Notes: a model not told the origin generated them from the sequence alone. Counted from the stretch's first letter, positions 54,107 through 63,947 are shown. The stretch is 64,000 nucleotides of DNA from Companilactobacillus zhongbaensis (GCF_003946515.1 NZ_RHOM01000009.1:19745-83744), one strand, 5' to 3'. Numbers and translations are program-made.

Positions 54107-55039
54107 ATGACTAAATATATACTCAGAAGAATTTTGTATCTCTTCTTGACTCTGTTCATTATTGCTTCGATCACCTTCTTCTTAATGAAGATGTTGCCTG
54201 GTACACCGTTCACTAACCAAAATCGGCTCTCACCAGAACAATTAGCTATCGTTAAAGCTCAATATGGACTAGATCAACCAGTCTTTATTCAATATCTACG
54301 TTACATGGGAGGCTTGTTCCAAGGAAACCTCGGAACTTCTTTCCAATTCAATAACGAACCTGTTACACAATTGATCGGTCAAAGACTTGCTCCATCAATG
54401 CAAATTGGTGCTCAAGCTATGATCGTCGGTACAGTGCTCGGTATCCTCTTAGGTGCCGTTGCTGCCATCAGAAAAAACACTTGGGTCGACACACTAGCAA
54501 CTTTCATCTCCATCTTAGGACTATCGATCCCATCTTTCGTTTTAGCTGTGTTATTACAATTTTACTTGGCTTACAAATGGCAAATTTATCCAGTTGCCCT
54601 TTGGGACAACTTCCAATCAAGTGTCTTGCCAACACTCGCTTTAGCGGCGTTACCTCTAGGTAATGTTGCCCGGTTCATGCGAACGGAAATGGTGGACGTT
54701 ATGAGTAGTGACTACATCGAATTAGCCAAATCAAAAGGTAATTCGAACTGGCAAGTCGTTACTAAACACGCCTTGAGAAACTCCTTGATCCCCGTAGTTA
54801 CCATCATCGGACCAATGGCAGTTTCAGTTATGACTGGTTCCATGGTTGTCGAGAACATCTTCTCGATCCCTGGTATCGGTGAACAATTCGTTAAATCGAT
54901 CACCACAAATGACTACCCAACGATTATGGGACTAACGATCTTCTATTCATTCCTATTGATCTTAGTTATTTTGATCGTCGATATTCTTTACGGTTTGATC
55001 GATCCACGAATTAGATTAGGAAATGGGGGGAAAGAATAA
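54107..55039 (+). CDS. oppB: Oligopeptide ABC transporter permease OppB
   Basis: Permease of 310 residues with six membrane segments, GTPFTNQNRLSPEQLAIVKA near the N-terminus and the EAA-like loop VMSSDYIELAKSKGNSNWQV (20 residues). Forms the channel with OppC. Stop overlaps the start of oppC by one base (TAATG). Confidence 0.95.
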   Translation: MTKYILRRILYLFLTLFIIASITFFLMKMLPGTPFTNQNRLSPEQLAIVKAQYGLDQPVFIQYLRYMGGLFQGNLGTSFQFNNEPVTQLIGQRLAPSMQIGAQAMIVGTVLGILLGAVAAIRKNTWVDTLATFISILGLSIPSFVLAVLLQFYLAYKWQIYPVALWDNFQSSVLPTLALAALPLGNVARFMRTEMVDVMSSDYIELAKSKGNSNWQVVTKHALRNSLIPVVTIIGPMAVSVMTGSMVVENIFSIPGIGEQFVKSITTNDYPTIMGLTIFYSFLLILVILIVDILYGLIDPRIRLGNGGKE

Positions 55040-56061
55040 TGGAGCAAGTTCCAAAGATTCCAAAAGAAAAATTCAAATTACTTCATAAAAAAGACAATCA
55101 AGCTCAAGAAAGTCTTGGCACACCTTCATTGACTTATTTGCAAGATGTTAGACGTCGGCTTTTTTCCAATAAAGTCGCTACTGTTTGTTTGATCTTGCTC
55201 GGGATCATGGTCTTGATCTCCGTTTTCGCTCCCGTAGTTGCACCACACAATCCGAATACCCAACGGGTTGAATATTCTAACTTACCACCTAAGATCGGTA
55301 ACTTAGACATTCCTGGTTTCAACGGTATGCAAAACATGGACGGTAAGAGTGTCGATGCTTATAAAGCTGTCAACGCTCCTAAAGATACTTACTACATCTT
55401 AGGAACCGACTATCTCGGTCGTGACTTGCTTTCCAGAATCATTTATGGAACTAGACTATCCTTGATCGTTGCTGTTCTAGCAACCTTGGTCGATCTGATC
55501 ATCGGGCTACCGTATGGTATCGTCTCCGGATGGAAAGGTGGAAAGGTCGATACCTTCTTACAACGTATCATCGAAATCGTATCGTCCGTTCCTAACTTAG
55601 TTGTCGTAATTTTAATGATGATCATCTTAAAACCAGGTCTGGTCTCGATCGTCATTGCGATTGCCCTGACCGACTGGGTCACGATGGCTCGACTGATCCG
55701 GGCGCAAACGTTCCAGCTCAAGGAGCAAGAGTACATCTTGGCAGCTAGAACGTTAGGAGAATCCTCCACTAAAATTGCGACAAAGCACTTGATCCCTAAT
55801 TTATCTTCAACAATCATCATTCAAACAATGTTCACGATCCCGAACGCCATCTTCTTCGAAGCTTTCTTAAGTTTCATCGGTATCGGGATCCCCGCACCAA
55901 ACGCATCACTAGGTACACTACTATCTGACGGTCAAAAAGCGTTCAGATTTTTGCCTTACCAAATGTGGGCTCCAGCCTTGATCTTGTCGATCATCATGAT
56001 CGCAACTAACTTACTCGGTGACGGCCTACGTGATGCCTTTGATCCACAATCATCAGACTAA
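55039..56061 (+). CDS. oppC: Oligopeptide ABC transporter permease OppC
   Basis: Permease of 340 residues with an N-terminal cytoplasmic tail, a first segment (about 45-65), an extracytoplasmic insert with GTDYLGRDLLSRIIYGTR, and the ATPase-contact loop EQEYILAARTLGESSTKIA. Coupled to oppB by a one-base overlap and followed by oppD after 11 bases. Confidence 0.95.
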   Translation: MEQVPKIPKEKFKLLHKKDNQAQESLGTPSLTYLQDVRRRLFSNKVATVCLILLGIMVLISVFAPVVAPHNPNTQRVEYSNLPPKIGNLDIPGFNGMQNMDGKSVDAYKAVNAPKDTYYILGTDYLGRDLLSRIIYGTRLSLIVAVLATLVDLIIGLPYGIVSGWKGGKVDTFLQRIIEIVSSVPNLVVVILMMIILKPGLVSIVIAIALTDWVTMARLIRAQTFQLKEQEYILAARTLGESSTKIATKHLIPNLSSTIIIQTMFTIPNAIFFEAFLSFIGIGIPAPNASLGTLLSDGQKAFRFLPYQMWAPALILSIIMIATNLLGDGLRDAFDPQSSD

Positions 56062-56072
56062 GGAGAATAGTA

Positions 56073-57122
56073 ATGGAAAAAATACTAGACGTTAAAAACT
56101 TAAACGTAGACTTTTCAACCTATAACGGTACCGTCCATGCTATTCGAGGTGTCGACTTCCACTTAAACAGTGGTGAGACCCTAGCTATAGTTGGTGAATC
56201 TGGTTCAGGTAAATCAGTTACAGTTCGTACAGTTCTACAATTAATGGCCAAAAACGCCAAAATCACTCAAGGAGAGATCCGTTATCATGACGAAGATCTC
56301 TTGAAAAAATCCGAAAAACAAATGGATGATATTCGAGGCAATAAGATCTCGATGATCTTCCAAGATCCAATGACCTCACTTGATCCAACCATGACGATCG
56401 GCAAACAAGTGGCTGAACCACTTTTGATCCACAACAAAGTGTCCAAAGCTGATGCTTTAAAACGTGCTGAAGAAGTACTTCGCTTAGTTGGTATCCCTAA
56501 TCCAAAAGCGAGAATGAAAGACTATCCTCACCAATTTTCCGGTGGTCAAAGACAACGGATCGTCATCGCCATTGCCATCGTCAATTATCCTGAGATCTTG
56601 ATCGCTGACGAGCCCACCACAGCGCTAGACGTGACTGTTCAAGCTCAGATCATTGATCTCTTAAAAGAACTTCAACAAAAAATCGGTACTTCGATCATCT
56701 TCATCACCCACGACCTTGGTGTCGTAGCTGGTATCGCCGATCGAGTTGCCGTTATGTATGCCGGCAAACTAGTCGAATATGGAAACGTTGATGAGATTTT
56801 TTACGATCCTCAACACCCTTATACTTGGGGCTTGTTGGATTCAATGCCAACGCTTGATACCGACGACCAAAATCGACTCAACTCGATACCTGGTACCCCA
56901 CCAAACTTGTTGAACCCACCAAAGGGAGACGCCTTCGCACCTAGAAACGCTTATGCGATGGAAATCGACGAAGAGGAACAACCGCCATTTTTCAAAGTAT
57001 CGAAAACGCATTACGCTGCAACTTGGCTATTGCATCCAGATGCTCCCAAAGTTGAACCACCTAAGTCGATCCAACAACGTTTTGAAAAATATCAACAAAT
57101 GTTAGGAGGCAGTGTTAAATAA
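56073..57122 (+). CDS. oppD: Oligopeptide ABC transporter ATPase OppD
   Basis: ATPase of 349 residues with Walker A GESGSGKS (41-48), signature [14 protein letters not shown], Walker [13 protein letters not shown] and switch [11 protein letters not shown], plus the C-terminal oligopeptide-transporter extension ([11 protein letters not shown]). Its stop overlaps the oppF start by one base. Confidence 0.95.
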   Translation: MEKILDVKNLNVDFSTYNGTVHAIRGVDFHLNSGETLAIVGESGSGKSVTVRTVLQLMAKNAKITQGEIRYHDEDLLKKSEKQMDDIRGNKISMIFQDPMTSLDPTMTIGKQVAEPLLIHNKVSKADALKRAEEVLRLVGIPNPKARMKDYPHQFSGGQRQRIVIAIAIVNYPEILIADEPTTALDVTVQAQIIDLLKELQQKIGTSIIFITHDLGVVAGIADRVAVMYAGKLVEYGNVDEIFYDPQHPYTWGLLDSMPTLDTDDQNRLNSIPGTPPNLLNPPKGDAFAPRNAYAMEIDEEEQPPFFKVSKTHYAATWLLHPDAPKVEPPKSIQQRFEKYQQMLGGSVK

Positions 57123-58042
57123 TGGCTGACGAAAAAACACCGATCGTACAAGTTAAACATTTGAAACAGTATTTCAACATCGGCAAAGCTAACGAAGTCA
57201 AAGCTGTCGACGACATTTCCTTCGATATTTACAAGGGTGAAACGTTTGGATTAGTTGGTGAATCTGGTTCAGGAAAGAGTACGACCGGAAGAAGTATTAT
57301 CCGTTTGTACAATCCAACTTCGGGACAAATTTTATTCGAGGGTGACGATATTAGTAAGATCAAAAATCGTTCGCCACGAATGAAGCAATTCCGTCAACAA
57401 ATGCAAATGATCTTCCAAGATCCTTACGCTTCATTGAATCCTCGTATGAAAGTCAAAGACATCATCGCCGAAGGTTTAGACATCAACAACTTGTCAAAAA
57501 ATGATGATGAACGGACTCAAAGAGTTGAAGAGCTTCTAAACATGGTCCACTTGAATCCAGAACACATGTCACGTTACCCTTATGAGTTCTCCGGTGGACA
57601 AAGACAACGTATCGGGATCGCCCGAGCTTTAGCTGTTGATCCTCAATTCATCATTGCCGATGAACCGATCTCAGCCTTGGACGTTTCCATCCAAGCTCAA
57701 GTCGTTAACTTGTTACAAGACATTCAAAAACAAAGAAACTTAACTTACATGTTCATTGCCCATGACCTTTCCATGGTTAAGTACATCAGTGACCGGATTG
57801 CGGTTATGTACAGCGGCAAAATTGTCGAATTGGCTTCGGCTGATGAGATCTACAATAATCCTTTGCACCCTTATACACAGAGTTTGCTTTCAGCTATCCC
57901 TGTGCCTGATCCTGAGGTCGAGAAGACTCGGGAACGGATCGATTTTGATCATAAGAAGCATTTTTCTGATGATCAGAGGCTGCAAGAGGTTCAGCCTGGG
58001 CATTTTCTTTATTGCAGTGATGAGCAGGCTAAGAAGTATTAA
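57122..58042 (+). CDS. oppF: Oligopeptide ABC transporter ATPase OppF
   Basis: ATPase of 306 residues with Walker [10 protein letters not shown] (46-54), signature [15 protein letters not shown], Walker [13 protein letters not shown] and [11 protein letters not shown]. The C-terminal peptide-transporter tail ends in a short CSDEQ segment. Last gene of the operon, with a strong terminator just after the stop. Confidence 0.95.
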   Translation: MADEKTPIVQVKHLKQYFNIGKANEVKAVDDISFDIYKGETFGLVGESGSGKSTTGRSIIRLYNPTSGQILFEGDDISKIKNRSPRMKQFRQQMQMIFQDPYASLNPRMKVKDIIAEGLDINNLSKNDDERTQRVEELLNMVHLNPEHMSRYPYEFSGGQRQRIGIARALAVDPQFIIADEPISALDVSIQAQVVNLLQDIQKQRNLTYMFIAHDLSMVKYISDRIAVMYSGKIVELASADEIYNNPLHPYTQSLLSAIPVPDPEVEKTRERIDFDHKKHFSDDQRLQEVQPGHFLYCSDEQAKKY

Positions 58043-58045
58043 TAT

Positions 58046-58081
58046 AGGCTATCAAACCTTTTTAGGTTTGATAGTTTTTTT
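58046..58081 (+). terminator. Terminator of the opp operon
   Basis: CTATCAAACC-TTTTTA-GGTTTGATAG followed by TTTTTTT, four bases after the stop. Confidence 0.95.
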
Positions 58082-58100
58082 GTGGTTGTAGTTTGGGTAG

Positions 58101-58280
58101 AGGTTCATTGCCGGTTCTGTGGGGGATTCCGGAAATTGCGCTGTGGAACGCCATGGACGCCACTTTGAGCTATCCGGGAAACCAACCCGGACATCTCAAA
58201 GCTGGGTCTTTCACTAAGCGGTAAACCGCTAAGTGAAATTTCATGGCTGACAGCGAATTTCCTCCATCCCCCACAGAACC
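58101..58280 (-). repeat. E10 folded element (inverted partner of E11)
   Basis: On the minus strand: outer arms GGTTCTGTGGGGGAT / ATTCCCCCACAGAACC-like with full core pairing, hairpin 1 TTTCACTTAGCGG/CCGCTTAGTGAAA, hairpin 2 CTTTGAGATGTCCGGG/CCCGGATAGCTCAAAG, tail CCGGCAATGAACC. TCCGGG/CCCGGA replaces the usual TCCAAGG/CCTTGGA. Confidence 0.87.
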
Positions 58281-58756
58281 TAGGTTTGGCAAAAACTCAA
58301 TTTTTTCGTGGGGTACGGTACTTATTTTTACTTCTCAAAACTGTTTTGATTAGTTTTGTGTTTCTATCCTTTTTTCGTTCCTAGGATTGTTGTTTCGGTT
58401 TCTATCTTGTTGATCCTTGTTAGTGCTTTTAAACCATTGAAATAAGCTGTTTCAGATTCTTTGACATGGCTTATTTTTTGTAGCGATTTCATACAAATCT
58501 TGGGACTTTTTGTATGAAATCGCTACATTTTTTATCATGCCTTCTCACTCTTCACCCCCAATCTAACTGGCTCATATAATATTACGAAATTTTCTCCTAA
58601 TTTCTCTTTCCACAACAAAAATTCAAAAGATAGATAAAACCAATCAAAACTCGTAGGAAGAAATAAATCTAAGTACTACTAAATCAACCAAAACAGTCTA
58701 CTGAGATAAAACTAAGTACCGTACTCCCACACACAAAGGGAGTTTTCCACTACCTT
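58281..58756. repeat. Facing flanks between E10 and E11
   Basis: The left part on the minus strand holds TAAGTACCGTACCCC and AGTTTTGAGAAG-type text; the right part has AAAGATAG, ATCAACCAAAACAGT and CTAAGTACCGTACTCCC. The two terminator-like hairpins lie in the centre. No gene is visible. Confidence 0.6.
58439..58526 (+). other. Two back-to-back hairpins with T-runs between E10 and E11
   Basis: AATAAGC...GCTTATTTTTT (58441-58479) is followed at once by a perfect 18-bp inverted repeat, GTAGCGATTTCATACAAA (58480-58497) with its complement (58509-58526) and then ATTTTTT. Both look like terminators but follow no gene, so a small RNA ending here or remnants of element internal sequence are possible. 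Confidence 0.5.
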
Positions 58757-58945
58757 AGGTTCTGCGGGAGGGTGGAGGGAATTCGCCGTCAGCCGCGAAA
58801 TTTTCGTTTACACGGCATGGGCCGTGCTTACGAAAAGACCCAGCTTTGAGATGTCCAAGGCAGGTTTCCTTGGATAGCTCAAAGTGGGTCCGCAGCGTTC
58901 CACGGCGCAATTCCCGGAACCCTCCCGCAGAACCGGCAGTGAACC
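58757..58945 (+). repeat. E11 folded element
   Basis: Complete common-type copy: GGTTCTGCGGGAGGGT/ACCCTCCCGCAGAACC, hairpin 1 with ACACGGC/GCCGTGC, hairpin 2 TCCAAGG/CCTTGGA, tail CGGCAGTGAACC. Confidence 0.9.
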
Positions 58946-58960
58946 TCAAACAAAAAAATC

Positions 58961-58994
58961 TCAACCGCACAATCACACGGTTGAGATTTTTTTA
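58961..58994. terminator. Terminator at the end of the vitamin B6 operon
   Basis: AAAAAAATCTCAACCG and CGGTTGAGATTTTTTT form a 16-bp stem; the minus-strand operon stops directly before it. Confidence 0.9.
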
Positions 58995-58996
58995 TA

Positions 58997-59569
58997 TTAT
59001 TCTGGAACATACTCACGATGTTCTATTGGCTCGTAGTTGGCTCTTTGGCCTCCTACGTATTTTGGTCTGGAGCGCAAGGCTGTTACGTGGGCTCCTCCTA
59101 GTTCTTTGATCGATGGTCGAACTGGTACTTGTACGAATTTTACGTGCATGCCGATCGAGGTGTCGCCGATGTCTAGGCCTGCTTGAGCTACTATGTGTTC
59201 AACTTCTACTGGGTCTTCGAATTGCTCGAAGGCTGCTACTGAGCAGGCTCCTCCGGCGTGCATTGCTGGTACTACTGAGACTATTTCAAAGCCTTTTGCT
59301 TCGGCTACAGCTCTTTCTACTACTAAACTTCGGTTGATATGTTCACAGCCTTGGACTGCTAAGTTGATGTTTAGTGGTCGTAATTTTTTTAATAGTGTGT
59401 AGATGATTCTTTGGCCTACTTCTGGGTTTGAATCTTTTCCGATGTGGCCTCCAACTACCTCACTTGTGGAACAGCCTAATACGAATAAGTCGTTTGGTCT
59501 TAATTTAGCTGCATCCAATACATCTTGTACTATGGTATTCAAATTATTTTCTAAAGTATCCAACTCCAT
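58997..59569 (-). CDS. UPF0340 (TIGR01440) family protein
   Basis: Protein of 190 residues of the YwlG/UPF0340 family, recognised by [33 protein letters not shown] and [13 protein letters not shown]. Biochemical function is not established. Here it ends an operon with an ECF S component and a pyridoxine/HMP kinase, gap 6 bases, so a link to vitamin salvage is suggested by position only. Confidence 0.88.
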   Translation of the reverse strand: MELDTLENNLNTIVQDVLDAAKLRPNDLFVLGCSTSEVVGGHIGKDSNPEVGQRIIYTLLKKLRPLNINLAVQGCEHINRSLVVERAVAEAKGFEIVSVVPAMHAGGACSVAAFEQFEDPVEVEHIVAQAGLDIGDTSIGMHVKFVQVPVRPSIKELGGAHVTALRSRPKYVGGQRANYEPIEHREYVPE

Positions 59570-59575
59570 TACTGA

Positions 59576-60085
59576 TTACCCCTTTACCCAATTTGGTTTT
59601 ATTTTGATTAAACTGCCAACTACTAAGACACTTACGGCGATTCCAAAGCCTACTTGTGCTAAGTTACTTGGGATCGATGCTAGACCTGCTGGCCAGCCGA
59701 ATAAGAGACTTGTAGCGAAATAGTAGCCGACGACCATGATGGCACTTCCTGCTATTAGTGGTAGTAAGATGTTTAGCAGAGTCAGTTTTTTATTTTTGGT
59801 CATGAAGCCGACGGTGAATCCTTGCAATCCGTGGATTACTAGCGAGAACAAGCACCAGACAGGATAGCCAGAAATAATATCGATCAAAAAGCCGCTGGCA
59901 CCTCCGACGATCAAGCCGACTGGGTTACCAAATAAAATTGCGCTAGTATAAATGCCGACCTCGCAAAGTGTAACTAAACCGTGCGTTCCGGGAACCGGAA
60001 TGACGACTAATATTGAAAGTGCGACGGTCAAAGCTGTTAAAATTGCGGCAAGAACTTCTTGCCTGATCCTAGTTTTTTGCATCAT
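59576..60085 (-). CDS. ECF transporter S component for pyridoxine (PdxU-like) or HMP
   Basis: Small membrane protein of 169 residues with five to six hydrophobic segments and the S-component style start ILTALTVALSILVVIPVPGT, plus CEVGIYTSAILFGNPVGL. S components bind the vitamin and dock on the shared ECF energising module, which is not in this window. With a MocR regulator and a PdxK-like kinase as neighbours, pyridoxine is the most likely substrate; hydroxymethylpyrimidine is the alternative. Starts Met-Met; either ATG may be used. Confidence 0.82.
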   Translation of the reverse strand: MMQKTRIRQEVLAAILTALTVALSILVVIPVPGTHGLVTLCEVGIYTSAILFGNPVGLIVGGASGFLIDIISGYPVWCLFSLVIHGLQGFTVGFMTKNKKLTLLNILLPLIAGSAIMVVGYYFATSLLFGWPAGLASIPSNLAQVGFGIAVSVLVVGSLIKIKPNWVKG

Positions 60086-60109
60086 GATCCTCCAATTTAT
60101 AAAAAATAT

Positions 60110-60886
60110 TTATGACGGAAAGTTGCGACTAGCTCCTTGCCAGACGCTTCCAACAGAGTTGCCGTGGACAATAGCGGCATAGACGAATGATTTAGCTTTT
60201 TCAACAGCTGTTTCCACCGATTGTCCAAGAGCGATGTTAGCTGTTACGGCAGCCGAAAAAGTACAACCTGCGCCATTTGTCATCGAGATGTTAGCCTTAG
60301 TATCTTCAAAAGTATACTCTGAATTGGGAGTTAACAAATAATCCACAGCTTTTGCACCGCTAAGGCGACTGCCACCTTTGATGACGACGTTTTGACAGCC
60401 TAACTTTTGAATGGCTTGGGCGGCTTTTTTCATATCTTCGAGGCTGTTGATCTTAACGCCACTGAGTTTTTCCGCTTCCACCAAGTTAGGCGTCGTGATG
60501 AGTGCTTTTGGCAACAGTTCTTTCACTGCCGTCAAATACGGTTTGTCGCAATCAGTACTGCCTTCTTTAAAAACCAAAACTGGGTCCAAAATCAGTGGTG
60601 CGGGATTTTCTGCCAAGGTTTCAGCAATCAAATGGACGTTGTTGATATCGCCGACTAAACCGATTTTTATGGCCGATAGTTTCATTTGCGAGATGATCGA
60701 GTCTAATTGATTTCTCAAAGTTGTCTCATCAAGCGTTTCGATTTTGACGCTATCTTTAAAAATACTGGCGATGCTCGTAATGGCACTGACCCCAAAGATG
60801 TTGAATTCTTCAAAAGTCTTGAGGTCAGCTTGCAAGCCACCGCCAGCTAGACTGTCAGATCCGGAGATCGTTAAGACGTTTTCCAT
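60110..60886 (-). CDS. pdxK: Pyridoxine/hydroxymethylpyrimidine kinase (ThiD/PdxK type)
   Basis: Ribokinase-fold kinase of 258 residues: ISGSDSLAGGGLQADLKTFE at the N-terminus, LDPVLVFKEG, VVIKGGSRL and the anion-hole motif NGAGCTFSAAVTA (the common GTGC has become GAGC). ThiD-like proteins in Gram-positive bacteria often act as pyridoxal kinases. The MocR regulator transcribed in the opposite direction, with shared repeats between, favours the vitamin B6 role. Confidence 0.85.
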   Translation of the reverse strand: MENVLTISGSDSLAGGGLQADLKTFEEFNIFGVSAITSIASIFKDSVKIETLDETTLRNQLDSIISQMKLSAIKIGLVGDINNVHLIAETLAENPAPLILDPVLVFKEGSTDCDKPYLTAVKELLPKALITTPNLVEAEKLSGVKINSLEDMKKAAQAIQKLGCQNVVIKGGSRLSGAKAVDYLLTPNSEYTFEDTKANISMTNGAGCTFSAAVTANIALGQSVETAVEKAKSFVYAAIVHGNSVGSVWQGASRNFPS

Positions 60887-60935
60887 AAAACTACCTCCTA
60901 ATTTTTCTATTATTTCGTGAATGGCTCATATTAAC

Positions 60936-60972
60936 AACCACCAATTGGTTTGTTTTTGACCCAACCAATTTG
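60936..60972. promoter_or_regulatory. Probable operator of the MocR regulator
   Basis: The palindrome ACCAATTGGT (60940-60949) and a second direct copy ACCAATT (60964-60970), 24 bp apart, lie between the divergent kinase and regulator genes. PdxR-type regulators bind such repeated half-sites between their own gene and the target operon. Confidence 0.6.
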
Positions 60973-61001
60973 TATACTTACATTAAACGAGGAGAATATT
61001 T

Positions 61002-62408
61002 ATGATAAATTGGTCCAATAATCTACCCGACATTAAGCCGAAATATTTGGCTATCATTCAATTGATCAAGACTTTGATCCAAAACAACGAACTCATCCCC
61101 GGTCAACGTTTGCCTTCAGAACGTAGCTTAGCCCGCTGGTTTTCCGTCGACCGTTCGACCGTCAATCGAGCACTCAGTGAATTAGCTGCTCAAGGAATAA
61201 TTTTTAAAAAAATGGGTAGTGGCACTTTTATTGCGGAAACACCGACATTGAAACCTCAAACTATTAGTATCAATTGGCAATCACTTTTAGAGCCAGTTAC
61301 GACTCAAGCCGATAATATCGAAGATCAACTAATGCAAGCTCGGATCTTGAATAAGGGTGAGTTGATCGATGGAGCAGCCGACGAATTGCCCGCTGACTTG
61401 ATCCCCGACATCGGAACTTTTGAGTTTGACTGGGAGAAACACCTCGAAAACCACAAGTATGCTTCCACAGGTTATCAACCACTGATCGATACCTTAGGCC
61501 AGCATCCCCAGATGAAACAAAATATCGACCTCGCTCAGCAGACTATCATGGTTTCCGGTGGTGCGGCTCAGTCGCTTTTGTTGGTGTTGAGTAGTCTGCT
61601 CAGTACCGGCGATGCTGTGGCTTTCACTACTCCGTCATATTTCAATGCCACTGCCGTTTTTCAGACGTTAAATATCAGGACATTCGGTGTCCCACTGAAT
61701 AATAGTAATTTCGATATCGACCAGTTGGAGGACACCATCATCAAACATCGGATCAAACTCTTAATAATGAATCCTACTTTTGAAAATCCGACCGGTGAAA
61801 CTTTGACCTTATCACAGCGAAAGCGAATTTTGAGTGTCTGCCAACAATATCAAGTAGCCGTCGTTGAAGACGATGTCTTCGGTTGGCTTTCGACAACCAA
61901 GGCCGACGTGCCGACGTTAAAAGAGTTAGCACCGACTAACGTCATTTACATCAGTTCCATGTCAAAATTGCTCGGTAAAGGAACGCGGATCGGCTGGATC
62001 ATTGCCCCACAAGCAATCGGTCAACATTTACTGCAAGTCCAGAGCAAACTCGACATGATCCCTAGCATGTTGGCTCAAGAAATGGTCAACATGGTTCTTA
62101 ATCGAAAAAACTTTTTGCCGGAGCTTAACGAATTGACTGCCACCTTGGAAAAAAGGCGTAATGCCGTGGCTGAAATTTTCCGCAAATATCGACCTGATTG
62201 GCAGTTTGCCATCCCTGCCGGCGGTTTTTACTTGTGGGTGACGCAGTCAGAGGGCGACATCTTCAATCAATTGCTCGAAAAAAATATCCTCGTCAAACCT
62301 GGTGGCATATACGGAGCCGACCGCTTCAGTTTCCGCTTCAATGTGGCACGAATGAACGAAGCTCGATTGCAAGAACTAGGAGAACGTTTAGCTGAAAAAA
62401 AAGCGTAA
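61002..62408 (+). CDS. pdxR: MocR-family regulator (PdxR-like): GntR helix-turn-helix fused to aminotransferase domain
   Basis: Regulator of 468 residues. Residues 1-78 form a GntR winged helix (IPGQRLPSERSLARWFSVDR); the rest is a fold-type I aminotransferase domain with NPTFENPTGE, VVEDDVF and the PLP-binding lysine 322 in SMSKLLGKGTRIG. PLP acts as effector rather than for catalysis in this family. It is divergent from the B6 kinase/transporter operon with shared repeats between. Gene symbol by context. Confidence 0.86.
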   Translation: MINWSNNLPDIKPKYLAIIQLIKTLIQNNELIPGQRLPSERSLARWFSVDRSTVNRALSELAAQGIIFKKMGSGTFIAETPTLKPQTISINWQSLLEPVTTQADNIEDQLMQARILNKGELIDGAADELPADLIPDIGTFEFDWEKHLENHKYASTGYQPLIDTLGQHPQMKQNIDLAQQTIMVSGGAAQSLLLVLSSLLSTGDAVAFTTPSYFNATAVFQTLNIRTFGVPLNNSNFDIDQLEDTIIKHRIKLLIMNPTFENPTGETLTLSQRKRILSVCQQYQVAVVEDDVFGWLSTTKADVPTLKELAPTNVIYISSMSKLLGKGTRIGWIIAPQAIGQHLLQVQSKLDMIPSMLAQEMVNMVLNRKNFLPELNELTATLEKRRNAVAEIFRKYRPDWQFAIPAGGFYLWVTQSEGDIFNQLLEKNILVKPGGIYGADRFSFRFNVARMNEARLQELGERLAEKKA

Positions 62409-62443
62409 AGAATAGGATTTTTTCCTGTTCCTTACGCTTTTTT
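62397..62443. terminator. Bidirectional terminator between pdxR and the dehydrogenase
   Basis: AAAAAAGCGTAA and TTACGCTTTTTT with an inner AGGA/TCCT pairing; the first arm overlaps the pdxR stop. Confidence 0.9.
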
Positions 62444-62453
62444 GCGATAGTAC

Positions 62454-63416
62454 TTACTTGTTAACGATGTACTTGATCTCTTCACCTTGATCGGCAGCGA
62501 TACAGTTGGTAGCAACGATCGTTGCCATCGCATTACGAGCTTCCACAGTCGCATTGCCAATGTGGGGAGTTAAGATGACATTCTTCAATTGCTTGAAGCC
62601 ATCGTCGACCTTTGGTTCTTTTTCATAAACGTCTAACGCTGCTCCAGCTAACTCTTTATCCTGCAAAGCTTTGAGTAATCCTAGCTCATCGATCACAGCG
62701 CCTCTGGCAGCATTGATCAACAATGCAGATTTTTTCATGGCCTTAAACTCAGCCGCTCCCAAATAATGATGCGTGGAGGGAGTGTCTGGAATGTGCAATG
62801 TGATGATATCAGAATTTTTGACTAGCTCGTCTTTCGTAACGAACCTTGCGCCTAATTCAACTTCTCGAGCCTTCGGCAATTGATGGCGCTGCGTATAGAG
62901 GATGGGCATGTCAAAAGCGTGCATTCTCTTAGCAACTTGTTGGCCGATCTGACCCATACCGATGATTCCTAAAGTCTTGCCACTTAACTCGTGTCCGAGG
63001 AAAAACAGTGGTGCCCAGCCGTTAAAGCCGGCTCCTCGCATCAACTGATCTCCTTCAACGATTAGATGGGACAAGCTGATGATCAAACCAGTCGTAACCT
63101 CAGCAGTAGAAGTAGCTGAAACAAACGGCGTATTCGTAACGGGGATACCCTTCTTCTTGGCGTATTCAACATCAATATTATTAAATCCCGCTCCAAAATT
63201 AGCAATCAACTTCAATTTTGGCGCAGCGTCAATAATCTCCGCATCAACCTTAGTCGACAAAGGCGTGATCAAAAAATCAGCCTCAGCAACACCTTTTTTC
63301 AAAGTCGCTTGATCGATCAATCCCTCAACAGAAAAAGTATCGATCTCCAAGCCAGCTTTTTGAAGCAATTCACTAGCAGCATCAGGGATCTGCCCTGCAA
63401 TAAATACTTTAGACAT
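62454..63416 (-). CDS. D-isomer specific 2-hydroxyacid dehydrogenase
   Basis: NAD(P)-dependent dehydrogenase of 320 residues. The nucleotide site GIIGMGQIGQQVAKRM, the substrate-loop NFGAGFNNID and catalytic residues in NAARGAVIDE (Arg), the LDVYEKEP Glu and LTPHIGNAT (His) are all visible. Members reduce glyoxylate, hydroxypyruvate or branched 2-keto acids; the exact substrate cannot be told. Monocistronic, ending at the shared terminator. Confidence 0.9.
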   Translation of the reverse strand: MSKVFIAGQIPDAASELLQKAGLEIDTFSVEGLIDQATLKKGVAEADFLITPLSTKVDAEIIDAAPKLKLIANFGAGFNNIDVEYAKKKGIPVTNTPFVSATSTAEVTTGLIISLSHLIVEGDQLMRGAGFNGWAPLFFLGHELSGKTLGIIGMGQIGQQVAKRMHAFDMPILYTQRHQLPKAREVELGARFVTKDELVKNSDIITLHIPDTPSTHHYLGAAEFKAMKKSALLINAARGAVIDELGLLKALQDKELAGAALDVYEKEPKVDDGFKQLKNVILTPHIGNATVEARNAMATIVATNCIAADQGEEIKYIVNK

Positions 63417-63616
63417 ACACTCACCCTTCCTTAAATCAATATCTCAATTTAATTATGAACCTTCTAGAAAAACTTTAAAAGATAACTGCATGACGGTCGA
63501 ATGTTAATTGTCTTTGGTAAATCAAAATTATCATTGCAGTGAAATCGCACCATAAAAAAACATAAATGAGAATATATAGTTAAGCATCCACCAAAACTTC
63601 AGTGTGCCACCACTCT

Positions 63617-63779
63617 AGGTTCTGCGGGAGGTGGAGGGAATTCGCCGTCAGCCGCGAAATGAAGGAACGTAAGTGCTAAGGCACTTGTGCAACTGGTTCT
63701 TGGTGGTGGCTACGCCACCGAACGACTATGGAAGCCACGGCGCAATTCCCGGAACCTCCCGCAGAACCGGCAGTGAACC
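63617..63779 (+). repeat. E12 folded element, second inner-hairpin type
   Basis: Outer arms GGTTCTGCGGGAGGT / ACCTCCCGCAGAACC with AAGTGCTAAGGCACTT and GGTGGTGGCTACGCCACC inside, as in E7. Tail CGGCAGTGAACC. Compared with E7 the inner module is the same but the outer stem matches the common type. Confidence 0.88.
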
Positions 63780-63795
63780 TCCCCCCAAACAAAAC

Positions 63796-63824
63796 AAAAA
63801 AAACACTCACTGAATGTGAGTGTT
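63796..63824 (-). terminator. Hairpin with T-run, minus strand
   Basis: AACACTCAC-TGAAT-GTGAGTGTT with a run of T on the minus strand side. No obvious minus-strand gene precedes it. Confidence 0.65.
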
Positions 63825-63886
63825 GATCAATTATGTATCGTTTATTTAGGGGACTAAAGGTTGAAAGATGAATATAACAAAATAAC

Positions 63887-63908
63887 CCCGGCATACCGGG
63901 ATTTTATT
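63887..63908 (+). terminator. Small GC-rich hairpin with T-rich tail
   Basis: CCCGG-CATA-CCGGG followed by ATTTTATT. It follows a 12-codon ORF (63833-63871, MYRLFRGLKVER) lacking a clear SD. Confidence 0.55.
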
Positions 63909-63917
63909 GTATAAAAA

Positions 63918-63947
63918 TAGACATGAGCTTACTCATATCATTATAAT
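63918..63947 (+). promoter_or_regulatory. Promoter with internal palindrome for the gene at the right edge
   Basis: TAGACA (63918-63923) and TATAAT (63942-63947) are 18 bp apart. Between them ATGAG-CTTA-CTCAT (63923-63936) is a perfect palindrome, the position of a repressor site. Confidence 0.6.
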
